DNA of 64,000 nt from contig JAJDEN010000041.1 in NCBI GenBank assembly GCA_029259775.1, positions 124,001 through 188,000 of the forward strand. The letters are read 5' to 3'. Source of the DNA: Planctomycetota bacterium (GTDB lineage: Bacteria > Planctomycetota > PLA2 > JAEUHO01). Made by a program: the position numbers and the translations under genes. Each line of letters begins with the position of its first letter. Position 1 is the first letter of the stretch. Of the stretch, positions 27,101 through 36,716 are shown piece by piece. Below the pieces are notes generated by a model. The model was not told the origin of the DNA, made no database searches, and worked only from the letters and a program-made list of their open reading frames with translations.

Positions 27101-27715
27101 ATGGAGTACTACCAGCGCCAGATCATCGCTTGGCTCGCCATCCTGATCGGGGCCTTCTTCCTTGCGAAGTCCGTCGCCAGGCGGCGGGAGAAGGGCCAGA
27201 TGCGGGAGCTGCTGGGGCTCCCCACCGACAAGGTGAAGCGCTTCCGCAACTTCTTCGTTCAGCGGCTCGAGCGCGTCGTCGGCTTCCTCTTCATGCTGAT
27301 CGGCGTCGGCCTGCACATCTACGTCGTCATCCGTCAGTCCCAGAAGGAGACCGGCGCCAACGACCCGCAAGAAGCGCTCGGCGAGATCAGCACCTACCTC
27401 GCCATCGGCATCGTCGTGATGTTGTTCATCGCGGCGCTGATGCACTGGGTCTGCTCCTACTTCGCACGGCGCATCTTCCTCGACATCCTCGGCTACTACA
27501 TGGTGCGCCAGGGCTACCGCCTCGACGACGACCCGATCCTCATGAAGCAGATCGGCGAGATGCTCGGCTTGAAGCGCGACGAGGACGACACCGTCGAGAC
27601 GTACGGCAGCCGCATCGAGGAAGGCCTGAAGCTCGACGGCATCCGCGCACGCCTGCTGGCCCGCGGCAAGCTGGCCGACCTCGAGGGCGAGGGCGACGAA
27701 GCCGCGCACCACTGA
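27101..27715 (+). CDS. small membrane protein, family not recognised
   Basis: The 204-residue protein has three predicted membrane helices: residues 9-22, about 60-80 (VGFLFMLIGVGLHIYVVI) and about 105-125 (AIGIVVMLFIAALMHWV). The last 80 residues are charged and probably cytoplasmic. I know no family for it. It lies upstream of valS with a 94-base gap and a separate candidate -10 (TACGCT) between them, so it may be transcribed alone. A TAGCGT element at 27087-27092 precedes its own start by eight bases. Confidence 0.65.
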   Translation: MEYYQRQIIAWLAILIGAFFLAKSVARRREKGQMRELLGLPTDKVKRFRNFFVQRLERVVGFLFMLIGVGLHIYVVIRQSQKETGANDPQEALGEISTYLAIGIVVMLFIAALMHWVCSYFARRIFLDILGYYMVRQGYRLDDDPILMKQIGEMLGLKRDEDDTVETYGSRIEEGLKLDGIRARLLARGKLADLEGEGDEAAHH

Positions 27716-27783
27716 GCGGCTGGCGAGCGCCCATCTCCGAAGGGCACGCCTCCGCAGGCATGGCCGCCACCGGGGCCCGCCCG

Positions 27784-27789
27784 TACGCT
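27784..27789 (+). promoter_or_regulatory. candidate -10 element (TACGCT) for valS
   Basis: TACGCT lies 20 bases before the ATG at 27810, with TTGGAG as a ribosome site between them. No clear -35 box. Confidence 0.3.
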
Positions 27790-27809
27790 ACCGCCTTGGA
27801 GCCAGACCG

Positions 27810-30278
27810 ATGCTCGAAGGCAAGTACAACCCCGAAACACTCGATGCCGCCGCCCAGGCCCTCTGGGAAGCGGAGGGCGTCCATCGCTACGATCGCGATT
27901 CGACGGCCGAGATCTACTCGATCGACACGCCCCCGCCGACCGTCTCGGGCTCCCAGCACATTGGTCACGTCTTCAGCTACACCCAGGCCGAGTGCATCGC
28001 GCGCTACCAGCGCATGCTCGGCAAGAACGTGTTCTACCCCTTCGGCTTCGACGACAACGGGCTTCCGACCGAGCGCCTGACCGAGAAGGAGCACGGCGTC
28101 CTCGGCCGCGAGATGCCGCGCGAGGCGTTCGTCGCGCTCTGCCGCGAGACCAGCGCCCGCTACAAGAAGGAGTTCGAGGCGCTCTGGCGCAGCTTGGGTT
28201 TCTCGTCGGACTGGTCGCTCGTCTACAGCACGATCGACGAGCGCGCGATCCGCATCTCGCAGCGCGGCTTCCTCGATGCCTACGCCAAGGACCAGGTCTA
28301 CCAGCACACGAGCCCGACGCTCTGGGACACCGAGACCCAGACCGCCGTGGCGCAGGCCGAGCTCGAGTCGAAAGACAAGCGCACGAAGATGAACGACCTG
28401 CGCTTCGACCTGGTTGCTGGCGGAGGTGTAGATGGAGGTCACATCGTGATCGCCACGACGCGGCCGGAGTTGCTCTGCGCCTGTGTGGCGATCTTCATCC
28501 ACCCCAAGCATCCGCAGGCCGCGGAGTTGCTCGGCCAGAAGGCCAAGGTGCCGCTGCAGGACATCGAGGTGGAGATCCTCGCCGACGACAAGGTGGACCC
28601 CGAGAAGGGCACCGGCATCGTGATGTGCTGCACCTTCGGCGACAAAACCGACGTCGAGTGGTACCAGAAGCACCGCTTGGACCTGCGTCAGGGCATCGGC
28701 CGCGACGGTCGCATGACGGACCTCGCTGGCCCCGAAGCGAACCTGTTCGCCAACCAAGCGCGGCGCGCCATCCTTGAGCGCCTGACCGAGTCCGGCCACC
28801 TGCTCGGTCAGGAAGAGATCGCGAACGCGGTCAACGTGTTCGAGAAGACGGGTCGCGAGATCGAGTTCCTGCCGACGAAGCAGTGGTTCATCAAGGTGCT
28901 CGACAAGAAGGCGAAGCTCGTCGAACTCGGCGAGAAGATCCGCTGGCACCCGACCCACATGGGCAAGCGCTACCGCAACTGGGTGGAAGGCCTCGACTGG
29001 GACTGGTGCATCTCGCGCCAGCGCTTCTTCGGCGTGCCGTTCCCCGTGTGGTTCTGCGAGGGCTGCGAGCACGTCTTCACGGCCCCCGAAGCATGGCTGC
29101 CCGTGCTCGACCACAGCAACCACGAGATCACGGATCCGTGCCCGTCGTGCGGCGGCACCTCATGGCGTCCCGAGAACGACGTGATGGACACCTGGGCCAC
29201 CTCCAGCGAGACGCCGGAGATCAACGCGCAGTGGGGTGAGCCGACCCCGCCCGACGCGTGCCCGCTGCCGATGACGATGCGCCCCCAGGCGCACGACATC
29301 ATCCGCACGTGGGCCTTCTACACGATCGTGAAGTCGTGGATCCACTTCGGGGACATCCCCTGGGCCGACGTCATGGTGAGCGGCCACGTGCAGGTAGGTG
29401 GCCGGAAGAAGATCAGCAAGTCCAAGGGCAACGCCCCCACCGACCCCAACGACATGGTGCGTGACCACGGTGCCGACGCGACCCGCTACTGGGCGCTGTC
29501 CGCCACGCTCGGCAACGACTACGTCTACAGCGAGGACGACCTCAAGCAGGGCCGCCGGCTCTGCGTGAAGCTCTGGAACGCCAGCAAGCTGGCGCAGACC
29601 CACCTCCAAGGCTTCGACCGCTCGGCCGTGACCGCGGCACCGCTTCCGGTGGACACGGCCATCCGCACGTCCCTCGCCGACACCGTCCGCAAGGCGTCGC
29701 TGGATCTCGACCGCTACGAGTTCGGTATCGCCAAGGGCGTGATCGAGCAGTTCTTCTGGGGCGAGCTCTGCGACAACTACCTCGAGATGATCAAGAACCG
29801 GCTCTACGACGAGTCGCCCGAGGGCGCCGAGGCCCGTGAGGCGGCGCGCGCCGGTCTCTACGACGTGCTCTACGGCGTGATCCGCCTGCTGACGCCGTTC
29901 ACGCCGCACGTGACCGAGGCCGTCTACCAGGCGCTGTTCCGCGCGAGCGAGGGCACGACGTCCGTTGGCAAGGCGCCCTGGCCGTCCGCCGAAGCGCCCG
30001 AGGGGGCGAACGAGGCAACCGCGGCGTGGGATGCGGGCGTGAGCGTGCTCACCGCCGTGCGCCGCTGGCGCTCCGAAGAGAAGGTGTCGCCCGGAAAGCC
30101 GCTCAGCCGCGTCGAAGTGCGTGCGGGGGCCGATGTGGCCGCCAGCGCTGCCGCCGTGGCGGAGGACGTCAAGGCCGCCGCGCGCATCGCCGAGTTGGTC
30201 GTGACCGAAGACGAGAGCCTCGACCCGGGCGCGGTCGCGCTGCAGTCGGCCGAGCTCGCCGAGCCTCCGGCCGCATAG
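27810..30278 (+). CDS. valS: valyl-tRNA synthetase, archaeal/rickettsial type
   Basis: ValRS attaches valine to tRNA(Val). The HIGH signature appears as PPPTVSGSQHIGH near residue 40 and the KMSKS loop as KKISKSKGN near residue 535. The class Ia editing (CP1) domain lies between them, with the threonine-rich TTRPELL loop. The PPTVSG form of the first motif and the length of 822 residues match the archaeal/rickettsial subtype rather than the usual bacterial form (PPPNVTG, over 870 residues with a C-terminal coiled coil). A four-cysteine cluster within the editing/catalytic region (CEGCEH and CPSCGG near residue 420-450) may bind zinc. The protein is complete. It is followed within nine bases by a convergent gene. 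Confidence 0.93.
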   Translation: MLEGKYNPETLDAAAQALWEAEGVHRYDRDSTAEIYSIDTPPPTVSGSQHIGHVFSYTQAECIARYQRMLGKNVFYPFGFDDNGLPTERLTEKEHGVLGREMPREAFVALCRETSARYKKEFEALWRSLGFSSDWSLVYSTIDERAIRISQRGFLDAYAKDQVYQHTSPTLWDTETQTAVAQAELESKDKRTKMNDLRFDLVAGGGVDGGHIVIATTRPELLCACVAIFIHPKHPQAAELLGQKAKVPLQDIEVEILADDKVDPEKGTGIVMCCTFGDKTDVEWYQKHRLDLRQGIGRDGRMTDLAGPEANLFANQARRAILERLTESGHLLGQEEIANAVNVFEKTGREIEFLPTKQWFIKVLDKKAKLVELGEKIRWHPTHMGKRYRNWVEGLDWDWCISRQRFFGVPFPVWFCEGCEHVFTAPEAWLPVLDHSNHEITDPCPSCGGTSWRPENDVMDTWATSSETPEINAQWGEPTPPDACPLPMTMRPQAHDIIRTWAFYTIVKSWIHFGDIPWADVMVSGHVQVGGRKKISKSKGNAPTDPNDMVRDHGADATRYWALSATLGNDYVYSEDDLKQGRRLCVKLWNASKLAQTHLQGFDRSAVTAAPLPVDTAIRTSLADTVRKASLDLDRYEFGIAKGVIEQFFWGELCDNYLEMIKNRLYDESPEGAEAREAARAGLYDVLYGVIRLLTPFTPHVTEAVYQALFRASEGTTSVGKAPWPSAEAPEGANEATAAWDAGVSVLTAVRRWRSEEKVSPGKPLSRVEVRAGADVAASAAAVAEDVKAAARIAELVVTEDESLDPGAVALQSAELAEPPAA

Positions 30279-30287
30279 CCTGCCGCG

Positions 30288-32249
30288 CTACTTGAACGGG
30301 ATCGTCTGATCCTCCGGGGCCATCAGGACCCGCATGACCTTCTGCTTGCCGTCGACGCGCGCGCGCACCTCGTAGGTACCCGGCGCGACGTGCGAGAAGT
30401 GGGCCACGCCGTCCGTGGTCTGGCGAACGAACTGGTGGACCCAGTTCCCGCCGGCGTCGATGCAGTGCAGCTCGGCGCCCTTGGGGAGGCCTGACACCTT
30501 CAGCGTGTGGAAGTCGGGCAGCGTGATGTCGTAGTCCGTCTTGCCGGGCTGCACAGTGAACGGCAACACGAGGATCTGCCGCATCTCGTGTGAGCCGGCG
30601 CCGGGGGAGATGATGACGAGCCGGCGCTTGCCGGGCTGCGTCTGCTCGAAGAGCGCACCGGCGACGTCGACAACGGGCTGGCCCTCCCCGCCGGCGGAGA
30701 TCCCTACGGTGGTCACCTTCTCACGCAGGTAGGCGCGGGCGTCGGGCGGCACCATGCTCTGTGCAGCGCCGTGGAACCGGACGCGGACATCGATCGGCTC
30801 GCCCAGCACGACGCGGATCTCGCGCGCATCGGGATTGATCGTGATCTCGCGCCGACCGTGCGTCCGCGACGAGATGCGCATGGAGAAGGTGCCAACGGCC
30901 GGATCCATGGTGGGCCTCGTCCGGCCGGCGGGACCGCGTGGGATGCGCGGCCGGCGCGAGGCGAGGTAGCTTCCGTCCTGCAGGCGGATGGATGTACCGC
31001 CTCCCCCGAGGGACACGTTGGGTGCCTCGTAGCTGACATCGATGCGCGCATCGAGCACGGGCTTGCCGCCTGCCCCCATAACGAACACGGGCACGAACTC
31101 CTCGCGATCCAGCGGCGGGACCTCGATCTCGACCGTTTCGCGCCGGTCCCGGATCTCAACGACCGCCGAGGCAGCCGGCAGCCTGCGGTTCACCTCGACG
31201 ACGACCTGGTAGCGGCCCGGAGGTAGGTCCTCGAAGCGAAAGCCCCTGCCGCCGCGGTCCATGCGTCCGCGCACGGCCTTGCGATCCTGTCGGACGTCTT
31301 CGGCCGCCGGCGGTTCCTGCGTCTCGAAGCGCTTCGCCCAGACATTGCCGCGTACATCGGCGAGCGCGTCGCCGTAGACGACCGTCCCGATGAGGCCGGG
31401 TCTTCCCTTGAGCTGGATCGTGACGGGACCTGGGAAACCACCAGGCTCCACCGTGATCGGCACGAGGTCCGAGCCGAGTTCCTGCTCCTCACCGGCGACC
31501 GCAGTCAGCCAGTAGGCGCCCGGCTCGAGATCGAGCCAGTCACGCTCGGCGTTCAAGCGCATGCCGCCCCCCCGCGAGGCCTTCGGGCTGCGGTTGGCGC
31601 GCACCGTGGCCTCATGGACATGCTCCCCGTCGAGCCCGAGTACACGCACGTGGACGGGGACGATCGCCGTCGCCGTGAAGTCGATCGTGGCCGGGGGCTT
31701 GATGCCGCCGTAGGGCGAGCCGCGGTGGACCTGGCGGAGCTGGTAGCCCCGGCCGTAGGCCTGCACCCAGAAGCGTATGGCTCCAAGCCCCTCGATGACG
31801 TAGGTGCCTGCAGCATCGGTCACGCCACGCCCCATCGCACCGTGCGAGCGACGTGCCTGCTCGGCCGCTTCGGCCATCGCCTGCGCCTCGGTCCGGACAG
31901 GCGGGGGGATGTTGCCCGGGCCCGGCCTCCCAAAGGGCCAGGTCAGGTACGGCCGCGCGATGACCACGATCCCGGCGACCGGCCGGCCCTCCTTGTCGTT
32001 CACCGTCCCCTGGATGACGCCGTCGCCGCGGAGCGCGCGCTCGGCGGCTCGGCCTGGCTGCCCCGCGGCCGTCTCCGGGCGGGTGGCGGGCAGGAGCTCA
32101 GGTGCCGGCTGATCGTCCGTCGTCGCCGGGTCGCTCTCGAGCGAGGTCTCCGGGCCACCCCCCGAAGCCGAGGCCTGGCTGCCGGCGACGTACCCGGCGC
32201 CGATCCCGAGGAGAAGCGCCGCCACGATCCACAGTCCCTGACTCCGCAT
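30288..32249 (-). CDS. membrane-anchored protein with carboxypeptidase-regulatory-like domains
   Basis: The ATG at 32249 has a strong ribosome site (GGGAGGGA) and starts a 653-residue protein; the frame further upstream is not supported. Residues 5-25 (LWIVAALLLGIGAGYVAG) form a signal anchor. After an acidic linker, Ig-like carboxypeptidase-regulatory (CarboxypepD_reg/Cna-B-like) repeats follow; the clearest is GVIQGTVNDKEGRPVAGIVV near residue 95, and others end in PGxYxV-type strands such as PGTYEVRAR. Such domains occur in large numbers in planctomycete envelope proteins. A TAGAGT element at 32272-32277 may be its -10 box. It is convergent with valS and divergent from purF. Role unknown; probably structural or adhesive in the periplasm. 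Confidence 0.75.
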   Translation of the reverse strand: MRSQGLWIVAALLLGIGAGYVAGSQASASGGGPETSLESDPATTDDQPAPELLPATRPETAAGQPGRAAERALRGDGVIQGTVNDKEGRPVAGIVVIARPYLTWPFGRPGPGNIPPPVRTEAQAMAEAAEQARRSHGAMGRGVTDAAGTYVIEGLGAIRFWVQAYGRGYQLRQVHRGSPYGGIKPPATIDFTATAIVPVHVRVLGLDGEHVHEATVRANRSPKASRGGGMRLNAERDWLDLEPGAYWLTAVAGEEQELGSDLVPITVEPGGFPGPVTIQLKGRPGLIGTVVYGDALADVRGNVWAKRFETQEPPAAEDVRQDRKAVRGRMDRGGRGFRFEDLPPGRYQVVVEVNRRLPAASAVVEIRDRRETVEIEVPPLDREEFVPVFVMGAGGKPVLDARIDVSYEAPNVSLGGGGTSIRLQDGSYLASRRPRIPRGPAGRTRPTMDPAVGTFSMRISSRTHGRREITINPDAREIRVVLGEPIDVRVRFHGAAQSMVPPDARAYLREKVTTVGISAGGEGQPVVDVAGALFEQTQPGKRRLVIISPGAGSHEMRQILVLPFTVQPGKTDYDITLPDFHTLKVSGLPKGAELHCIDAGGNWVHQFVRQTTDGVAHFSHVAPGTYEVRARVDGKQKVMRVLMAPEDQTIPFK

Positions 32250-32316
32250 GCGTTCCCTCCCAGTGCTCCCCACTCTAGCCGGTCGCGCGCGGCGGTGGGG
32301 CGAGGCCCCCCTGGCG

Positions 32317-32322
32317 TACACT
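32317..32322 (+). promoter_or_regulatory. candidate -10 element (TACACT) for purF
   Basis: TACACT stands 37 bases before the purF ATG at 32360, in the 110-base divergent gap. The same hexamer precedes the Uma2 gene. No clear -35 box. Confidence 0.3.
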
Positions 32323-32359
32323 GCGCGCCCAATGCGGCCCCCGGAGCGTGCGACCTCGC

Positions 32360-33850
32360 ATGTGCGGATTCATCGGACTTCTCAGCGGGCCTCGCGCGGC
32401 GTTTGACGCCGCCGATGCCATGCTCGTCTTGCAGCACCGTGGCCAAGACGCCGCGGGCATCACGACCTTCGACGGCGATGCGTTCCACACGCATCGCGGC
32501 GGCGGCCTCGTGCAGCAGGTCTTCAGCCCGGGGATGCTCGAGAGCCTCGAAGGAAGCCTCGCCATCGGCCACACGCGCTACCCCACCGTGGGCGGCGGCA
32601 CCGACGCCGACGCGCAGCCGCTGTACACGAACCATCCGTACGGCATCGCGATGGCCCACAACGGCAACGTCACCAACTTCGGGGACCTCAAGAAGGAGCT
32701 GTCCGAGAAGGACGAGCGCCGCCTCGGCACCAACTGCGACGTCGAGGCGATCCTCAACGTCTTCGCCTCGGCCCTGCACCGCAAGCGCAACGGCAGCTGG
32801 GTCGACGCGGTCTACAAGGCCATGGCCGAGGTATTCAAGCGCGTGCGCGGCTCCTACAGCGGCGTTGCTCTCGTGGGCGGCAAGGGCCTCGTTGCCTTCC
32901 GCGATCCGTACGGCATCAAGCCCGCGATTCTCGGCCGGCGCCGGGTCGGTCGGCGTTGGCACTGGTGCGTGTGCAGCGAGAGCGCGGCGCTGAACGTCCT
33001 CGGCTACGACATCGTCGGCGACCTGGACCCGGGCGAGGTCGTCGTCATCGATCCGTCCGGCAAGCTGGACCGCAAGATCGTCGCCGGTCGCGGCAAGAAG
33101 CAGCACCGCCCCTGCATCTTCGAGTTCGTCTACTTCGCGCGGCCCGACAGCGTGATCGACGACATCTCGGTCTACAAGGCCCGCATCCGTCTTGGCGAAG
33201 CGCTGGCCCACCGTGTCATGGCGCGTCACATCAAGCCGGATGTCGTCGTGCCGGTCCCGGACTCCGCACGGCCCGCGGCGCTCGAGTGTGCTCGCATGCT
33301 GGACGTGCGCTACCGCGAGGGGCTGCTCAAGAACCGCTACGTCGGCCGCACGTTCATCATGCCCGACCAGGGCAACCGCGAACGCAACGTGCGCGCGAAG
33401 CTCACGACGCTGCCGATGGAACTCGAGGGCAAGAAGGTCCTGCTGGTCGATGACTCCGTCGTTCGCGGCACGACCACCAAGGCCACGATCGCGATGGTGC
33501 GCGAGGCCGGCGCGACCGAGGTCTACGTCGGCGTCGCATCGCCGAAGATCAAGAACCCTTGCCCCTACGGCATCGACATGCAGACGCGCAACGAGTTCGT
33601 CGCACGCAACAACCGCAGCGAGAAGGTCATCGCCGAGCGCATCGGCGCGGACGCCATCGTCTATCTCTCGATCAACGACCTCGTGAAGTCCGTCAAGGGT
33701 CCGACGGATCGCGTCGGCGGCTTCTGCCATGCCTGCATGGACGGCAACTACCCGACGGGTGACATCACCCCCGAGGTGCTGCGCGGCTTGGAGTCGGAGC
33801 GCAACCGCGCCACGCGCGCCGCCAAGAAGTCCCTGCCTGCACGGGGCTAG
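32360..33850 (+). CDS. purF: amidophosphoribosyltransferase, Fe-S type
   Basis: PurF makes phosphoribosylamine from PRPP and glutamine, the first step of purine synthesis. I start at the ATG of 32360 because the next codon is Cys, the N-terminal nucleophile that must be freed after Met removal; the GTG at 32348 would bury it. The protein then has 496 residues. The glutaminase domain shows GHTRYPT and HNGNVTN; the PRPP-binding loop is LLVDDSVVRGTT. Four cysteines fit the 4Fe-4S ligands of the Bacillus enzyme: one in RPCIFEFVYF, one in NPCPYGIDM and the CxxC pair in GFCHACMDG. The nearest neighbours are large exported proteins on the opposite strand, so it is monocistronic. Confidence 0.96.
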   Translation: MCGFIGLLSGPRAAFDAADAMLVLQHRGQDAAGITTFDGDAFHTHRGGGLVQQVFSPGMLESLEGSLAIGHTRYPTVGGGTDADAQPLYTNHPYGIAMAHNGNVTNFGDLKKELSEKDERRLGTNCDVEAILNVFASALHRKRNGSWVDAVYKAMAEVFKRVRGSYSGVALVGGKGLVAFRDPYGIKPAILGRRRVGRRWHWCVCSESAALNVLGYDIVGDLDPGEVVVIDPSGKLDRKIVAGRGKKQHRPCIFEFVYFARPDSVIDDISVYKARIRLGEALAHRVMARHIKPDVVVPVPDSARPAALECARMLDVRYREGLLKNRYVGRTFIMPDQGNRERNVRAKLTTLPMELEGKKVLLVDDSVVRGTTTKATIAMVREAGATEVYVGVASPKIKNPCPYGIDMQTRNEFVARNNRSEKVIAERIGADAIVYLSINDLVKSVKGPTDRVGGFCHACMDGNYPTGDITPEVLRGLESERNRATRAAKKSLPARG

Positions 33851-33859
33851 CGAGCGGGC

Positions 33860-36649
33860 CTACCGAGAAGGGTCCAATTCGAACTGCAGGCGCGTCACGC
33901 GACCGAGCAGCCAGGTGTCCTTGCCGGTCCGCACGTCCACCATGCGCGCATGCTTCGGGTCGATCACCGTGAGCTTCTGCCGCAGCCGCTTGTAGCCCAG
34001 GCGCTCGACCCAGAGTTCGTACGGTCCCGGCCGCACGGGACCGATCAGGTAGCCCTCGATGCCGCGGCTCTCAAACAGCAGATGCGCGGAGGCGTCACGC
34101 CAGCCCTCGCTCGACGACACGACGCCGCCGAGCATGCCGCGATGCAGCAGGTCCAGGTAGTCGAAGCCGCCGTAGGCGAACTCGACGTCGATCAGGGCGC
34201 CGCGGATGCGGGAGCCTCGACGCCGCACGGTGCCCTGCACGTGCAGATCGACGGCCAGAAAGGCGCCCTTCACGAGCTTGACCTCGGGCTCGGCCAGGAC
34301 GACGTCGCTGAACTTGGGCAGTTCGACGCGCGTCGCGGTCGGCGCGTAGCCCTTGGCCCACACGGCCAGGTCCGCAGGCTTGCGCGGATCGAAGCCGCGC
34401 AACAGGAAGCGCCCCTGATCATCGGCCACGGCGGTGCGGAAGATCAGCTCGCGCTCGGCCGCGGGATCGCTGCTCCCGTGCTGCCAGCCCTTGCCGAAGG
34501 CGCCGATGCGCGCACCCGGAATGCCCGCCCCCTCCTCATCCACGACCCGACCTTCGATGCGCATGCCATGGCGCAGGAGCACGTCGCCGAGGTCCTTCAC
34601 CTGACCGGGCCGAAGCACGACAGGCGACCGCTGGAAGCGGCGGTCGCGCGCCAGCACCGTGACCTCGACGCCGCGCGGCGGCAAGCCGCGCAGCTCGACG
34701 ACGCCATCCCGTGGCGCCAACCCACGATCGAAGACGAGATGGCCCGTGTCGGTTCGTACCACCACCTGCACGAAGCCGAGCGGCGCATCGGTGATGGCGT
34801 CGACGGCGCGCAGGCGGAGACCTGCGGCTCGTTGGAGCACCAGGTCCAGCGGCTTGCCGCCCGGGGTGACCGCCATCGTCCCGCTGGCGACGAACGGGCC
34901 CGGGTCCGCCGCGTTCTCGCTCAAGGGCCCCGCTTCGAAGCCCCACGCCAGGCCGACGCTGGGCGCCAGCGACTCGACGCTGTCGAGGCGGAAGCGCCCC
35001 TCGGCATCCGTCAGCGTCTCGATCCCGGCAGCGCGCACGGTGACACCGGCCAGGCCCCGGCCGTAGCGGACATCGGTCGCCCGACCGGTCAAGGGGTCGG
35101 CCTTCGTCGTCTTCACGTCGGTCCGCACACCGTCGTGCACGCGTCCCTCGACGCGCCGCGTCGCATCCACGACGGGCGCATCGAACCGGAGCTTCAGCGG
35201 ATCCCGCAGCGGCAACGCAACACGCTGCAGAAGACTGCGCGCACCGGGCATGTAGGCGCGCAGGAACCAGAGTCGTCCCACGAGGCCGCGCTTCGCGAAC
35301 GAGCCGTCTGCGCCGCTGACGACGACGAGGTCGCCCGGTTGCTCGAGGTCGCCGTCGCGCGGCTCGTGCGAGACGAGCAGGCGGACGCCCGCGGCGGGAG
35401 TCCCGTCGGGCCGCGCCAGCATGCCCACCAAGGCTTCGCCCGGTGCCGGCGTGAGCTCCACGGGGATCTCCTCGCCGGGCCGGCCCTTCACGATGACATC
35501 GACCGGCACGCCGGCGCCGCGCACCGAGACGCGCAGCGCGAGCTCAGCCGGCAGGTCGTCCAGCCGGAAGCGGCCGTCGGCGCCGATCGGCGCGCGGCGC
35601 GGACGGTCCAGCACCTGGCCCGGGCCGTAGACCTCGCGCAAGACGGCGGCAACCTGCGGCTCGATCTCGACGTGTGCATCGGCTTCACGCAGCTCGGACG
35701 TCACGACGCCGAAGATGGTCACCCCCGCCGTCTCGAGCTTGATGTCGCCCGCGTCGGTCGCGAGCGCGCCGACAGCGGGCGGCTGGACGGCTACGCTGTG
35801 CTCGCCCCAGCCGGGGGCGCGCACACGGAGCGAGAGCCGCGCGACGGCCGGGCCGTGCCAGCGGAACGTGCCGTCGGCCCGTGTCTCGACAATGGGACCG
35901 GCCACGCCGCCCGGTCCGAAGGCCGTGATCCGCGCCCCGCCCTGCGGTGTGCCGCTGCGATCGACGACACGTCCCGTCACGGTCCACGCGGGGTCGAGCG
36001 TCACGCGCACATCCCGGTCGACGCCGGGGCGCAGGCGCAAGCGCGGGCCATGGCGCATGTCGCTCGCAAGATCGATGACCACGAGCCCGGGGGGTAGATG
36101 GTCGAGCACGAGGGTCCCGCCGGCATCCGTGCGTGGTGCCGGCCCCGGAGGGGCGGGCTCGACGCGCACGGGCACATCCTCGGCCGGACGACCGTCCACC
36201 TCGCGCACCCGTACGACGAGCGCGGGCGCCGCCTCGGGCAACTCGATGGTCGCACCATCCGTCAGGCTCGCGGCCGAGCGCGCAAGCCACTGGTGACCCG
36301 CCGCGCCGAAGACGACGACCGCCTCGCGCGGACGCACGCGCAGCTTCTGCACGCGCGCGCCGGCCTCCGCCAAGGCCTCGACGTCCGCGCCGTGCACCGT
36401 CCGGAGCGGCCCACGCAGTCCGCCCGATACTCCGCGCACGCTGACTTCGACCCACGCGTAGGCCGGCTTGCCCTCGAAGGCCTGTACGGCCGGTCCGGCT
36501 TCGCGCGGCGCCTCGGGCAGGAGTTCGTAGTCCGACGTTGCGGTCTCGTCCGAACCCGCGGGCTGGTTCAGCCGGGGGACGATGACCAGTGCGCCCACGC
36601 CCAGGATGGCGAGGAAGGCCAGCGCGTAGATCCAGCCTTCGCGGCGCAT
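33860..36649 (-). CDS. large membrane-anchored protein with carboxypeptidase-regulatory-like repeats
   Basis: The ATG at 36649 has GGAG seven bases upstream, so it is preferred to a TTG at 36661. The 929-residue protein has an N-terminal signal anchor (YALAFLAILGVGALVIV) and is otherwise periplasmic. Multiple carboxypeptidase-regulatory-like/SpaA-like beta domains follow; phrases such as VTGRVVDRSGTPQGGARITA and RIEGRVVDEEGAGIPGARIG mark their starts. The last ends in PGPYELWVERLGY. It resembles the 653-residue protein on the other side of purF in layout. A TAGGAT element at 36671-36676 may be its -10 box. Function unknown; surface structure or polymer binding is inference. Confidence 0.75.
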   Translation of the reverse strand: MRREGWIYALAFLAILGVGALVIVPRLNQPAGSDETATSDYELLPEAPREAGPAVQAFEGKPAYAWVEVSVRGVSGGLRGPLRTVHGADVEALAEAGARVQKLRVRPREAVVVFGAAGHQWLARSAASLTDGATIELPEAAPALVVRVREVDGRPAEDVPVRVEPAPPGPAPRTDAGGTLVLDHLPPGLVVIDLASDMRHGPRLRLRPGVDRDVRVTLDPAWTVTGRVVDRSGTPQGGARITAFGPGGVAGPIVETRADGTFRWHGPAVARLSLRVRAPGWGEHSVAVQPPAVGALATDAGDIKLETAGVTIFGVVTSELREADAHVEIEPQVAAVLREVYGPGQVLDRPRRAPIGADGRFRLDDLPAELALRVSVRGAGVPVDVIVKGRPGEEIPVELTPAPGEALVGMLARPDGTPAAGVRLLVSHEPRDGDLEQPGDLVVVSGADGSFAKRGLVGRLWFLRAYMPGARSLLQRVALPLRDPLKLRFDAPVVDATRRVEGRVHDGVRTDVKTTKADPLTGRATDVRYGRGLAGVTVRAAGIETLTDAEGRFRLDSVESLAPSVGLAWGFEAGPLSENAADPGPFVASGTMAVTPGGKPLDLVLQRAAGLRLRAVDAITDAPLGFVQVVVRTDTGHLVFDRGLAPRDGVVELRGLPPRGVEVTVLARDRRFQRSPVVLRPGQVKDLGDVLLRHGMRIEGRVVDEEGAGIPGARIGAFGKGWQHGSSDPAAERELIFRTAVADDQGRFLLRGFDPRKPADLAVWAKGYAPTATRVELPKFSDVVLAEPEVKLVKGAFLAVDLHVQGTVRRRGSRIRGALIDVEFAYGGFDYLDLLHRGMLGGVVSSSEGWRDASAHLLFESRGIEGYLIGPVRPGPYELWVERLGYKRLRQKLTVIDPKHARMVDVRTGKDTWLLGRVTRLQFELDPSR

Positions 36650-36716
36650 CGTGCTCTCCAAGTCGGCTCGATCCTACGTCCTCCGCGGGCGTCGCGAGCG
36701 GAGCGTCCCTTGGACG

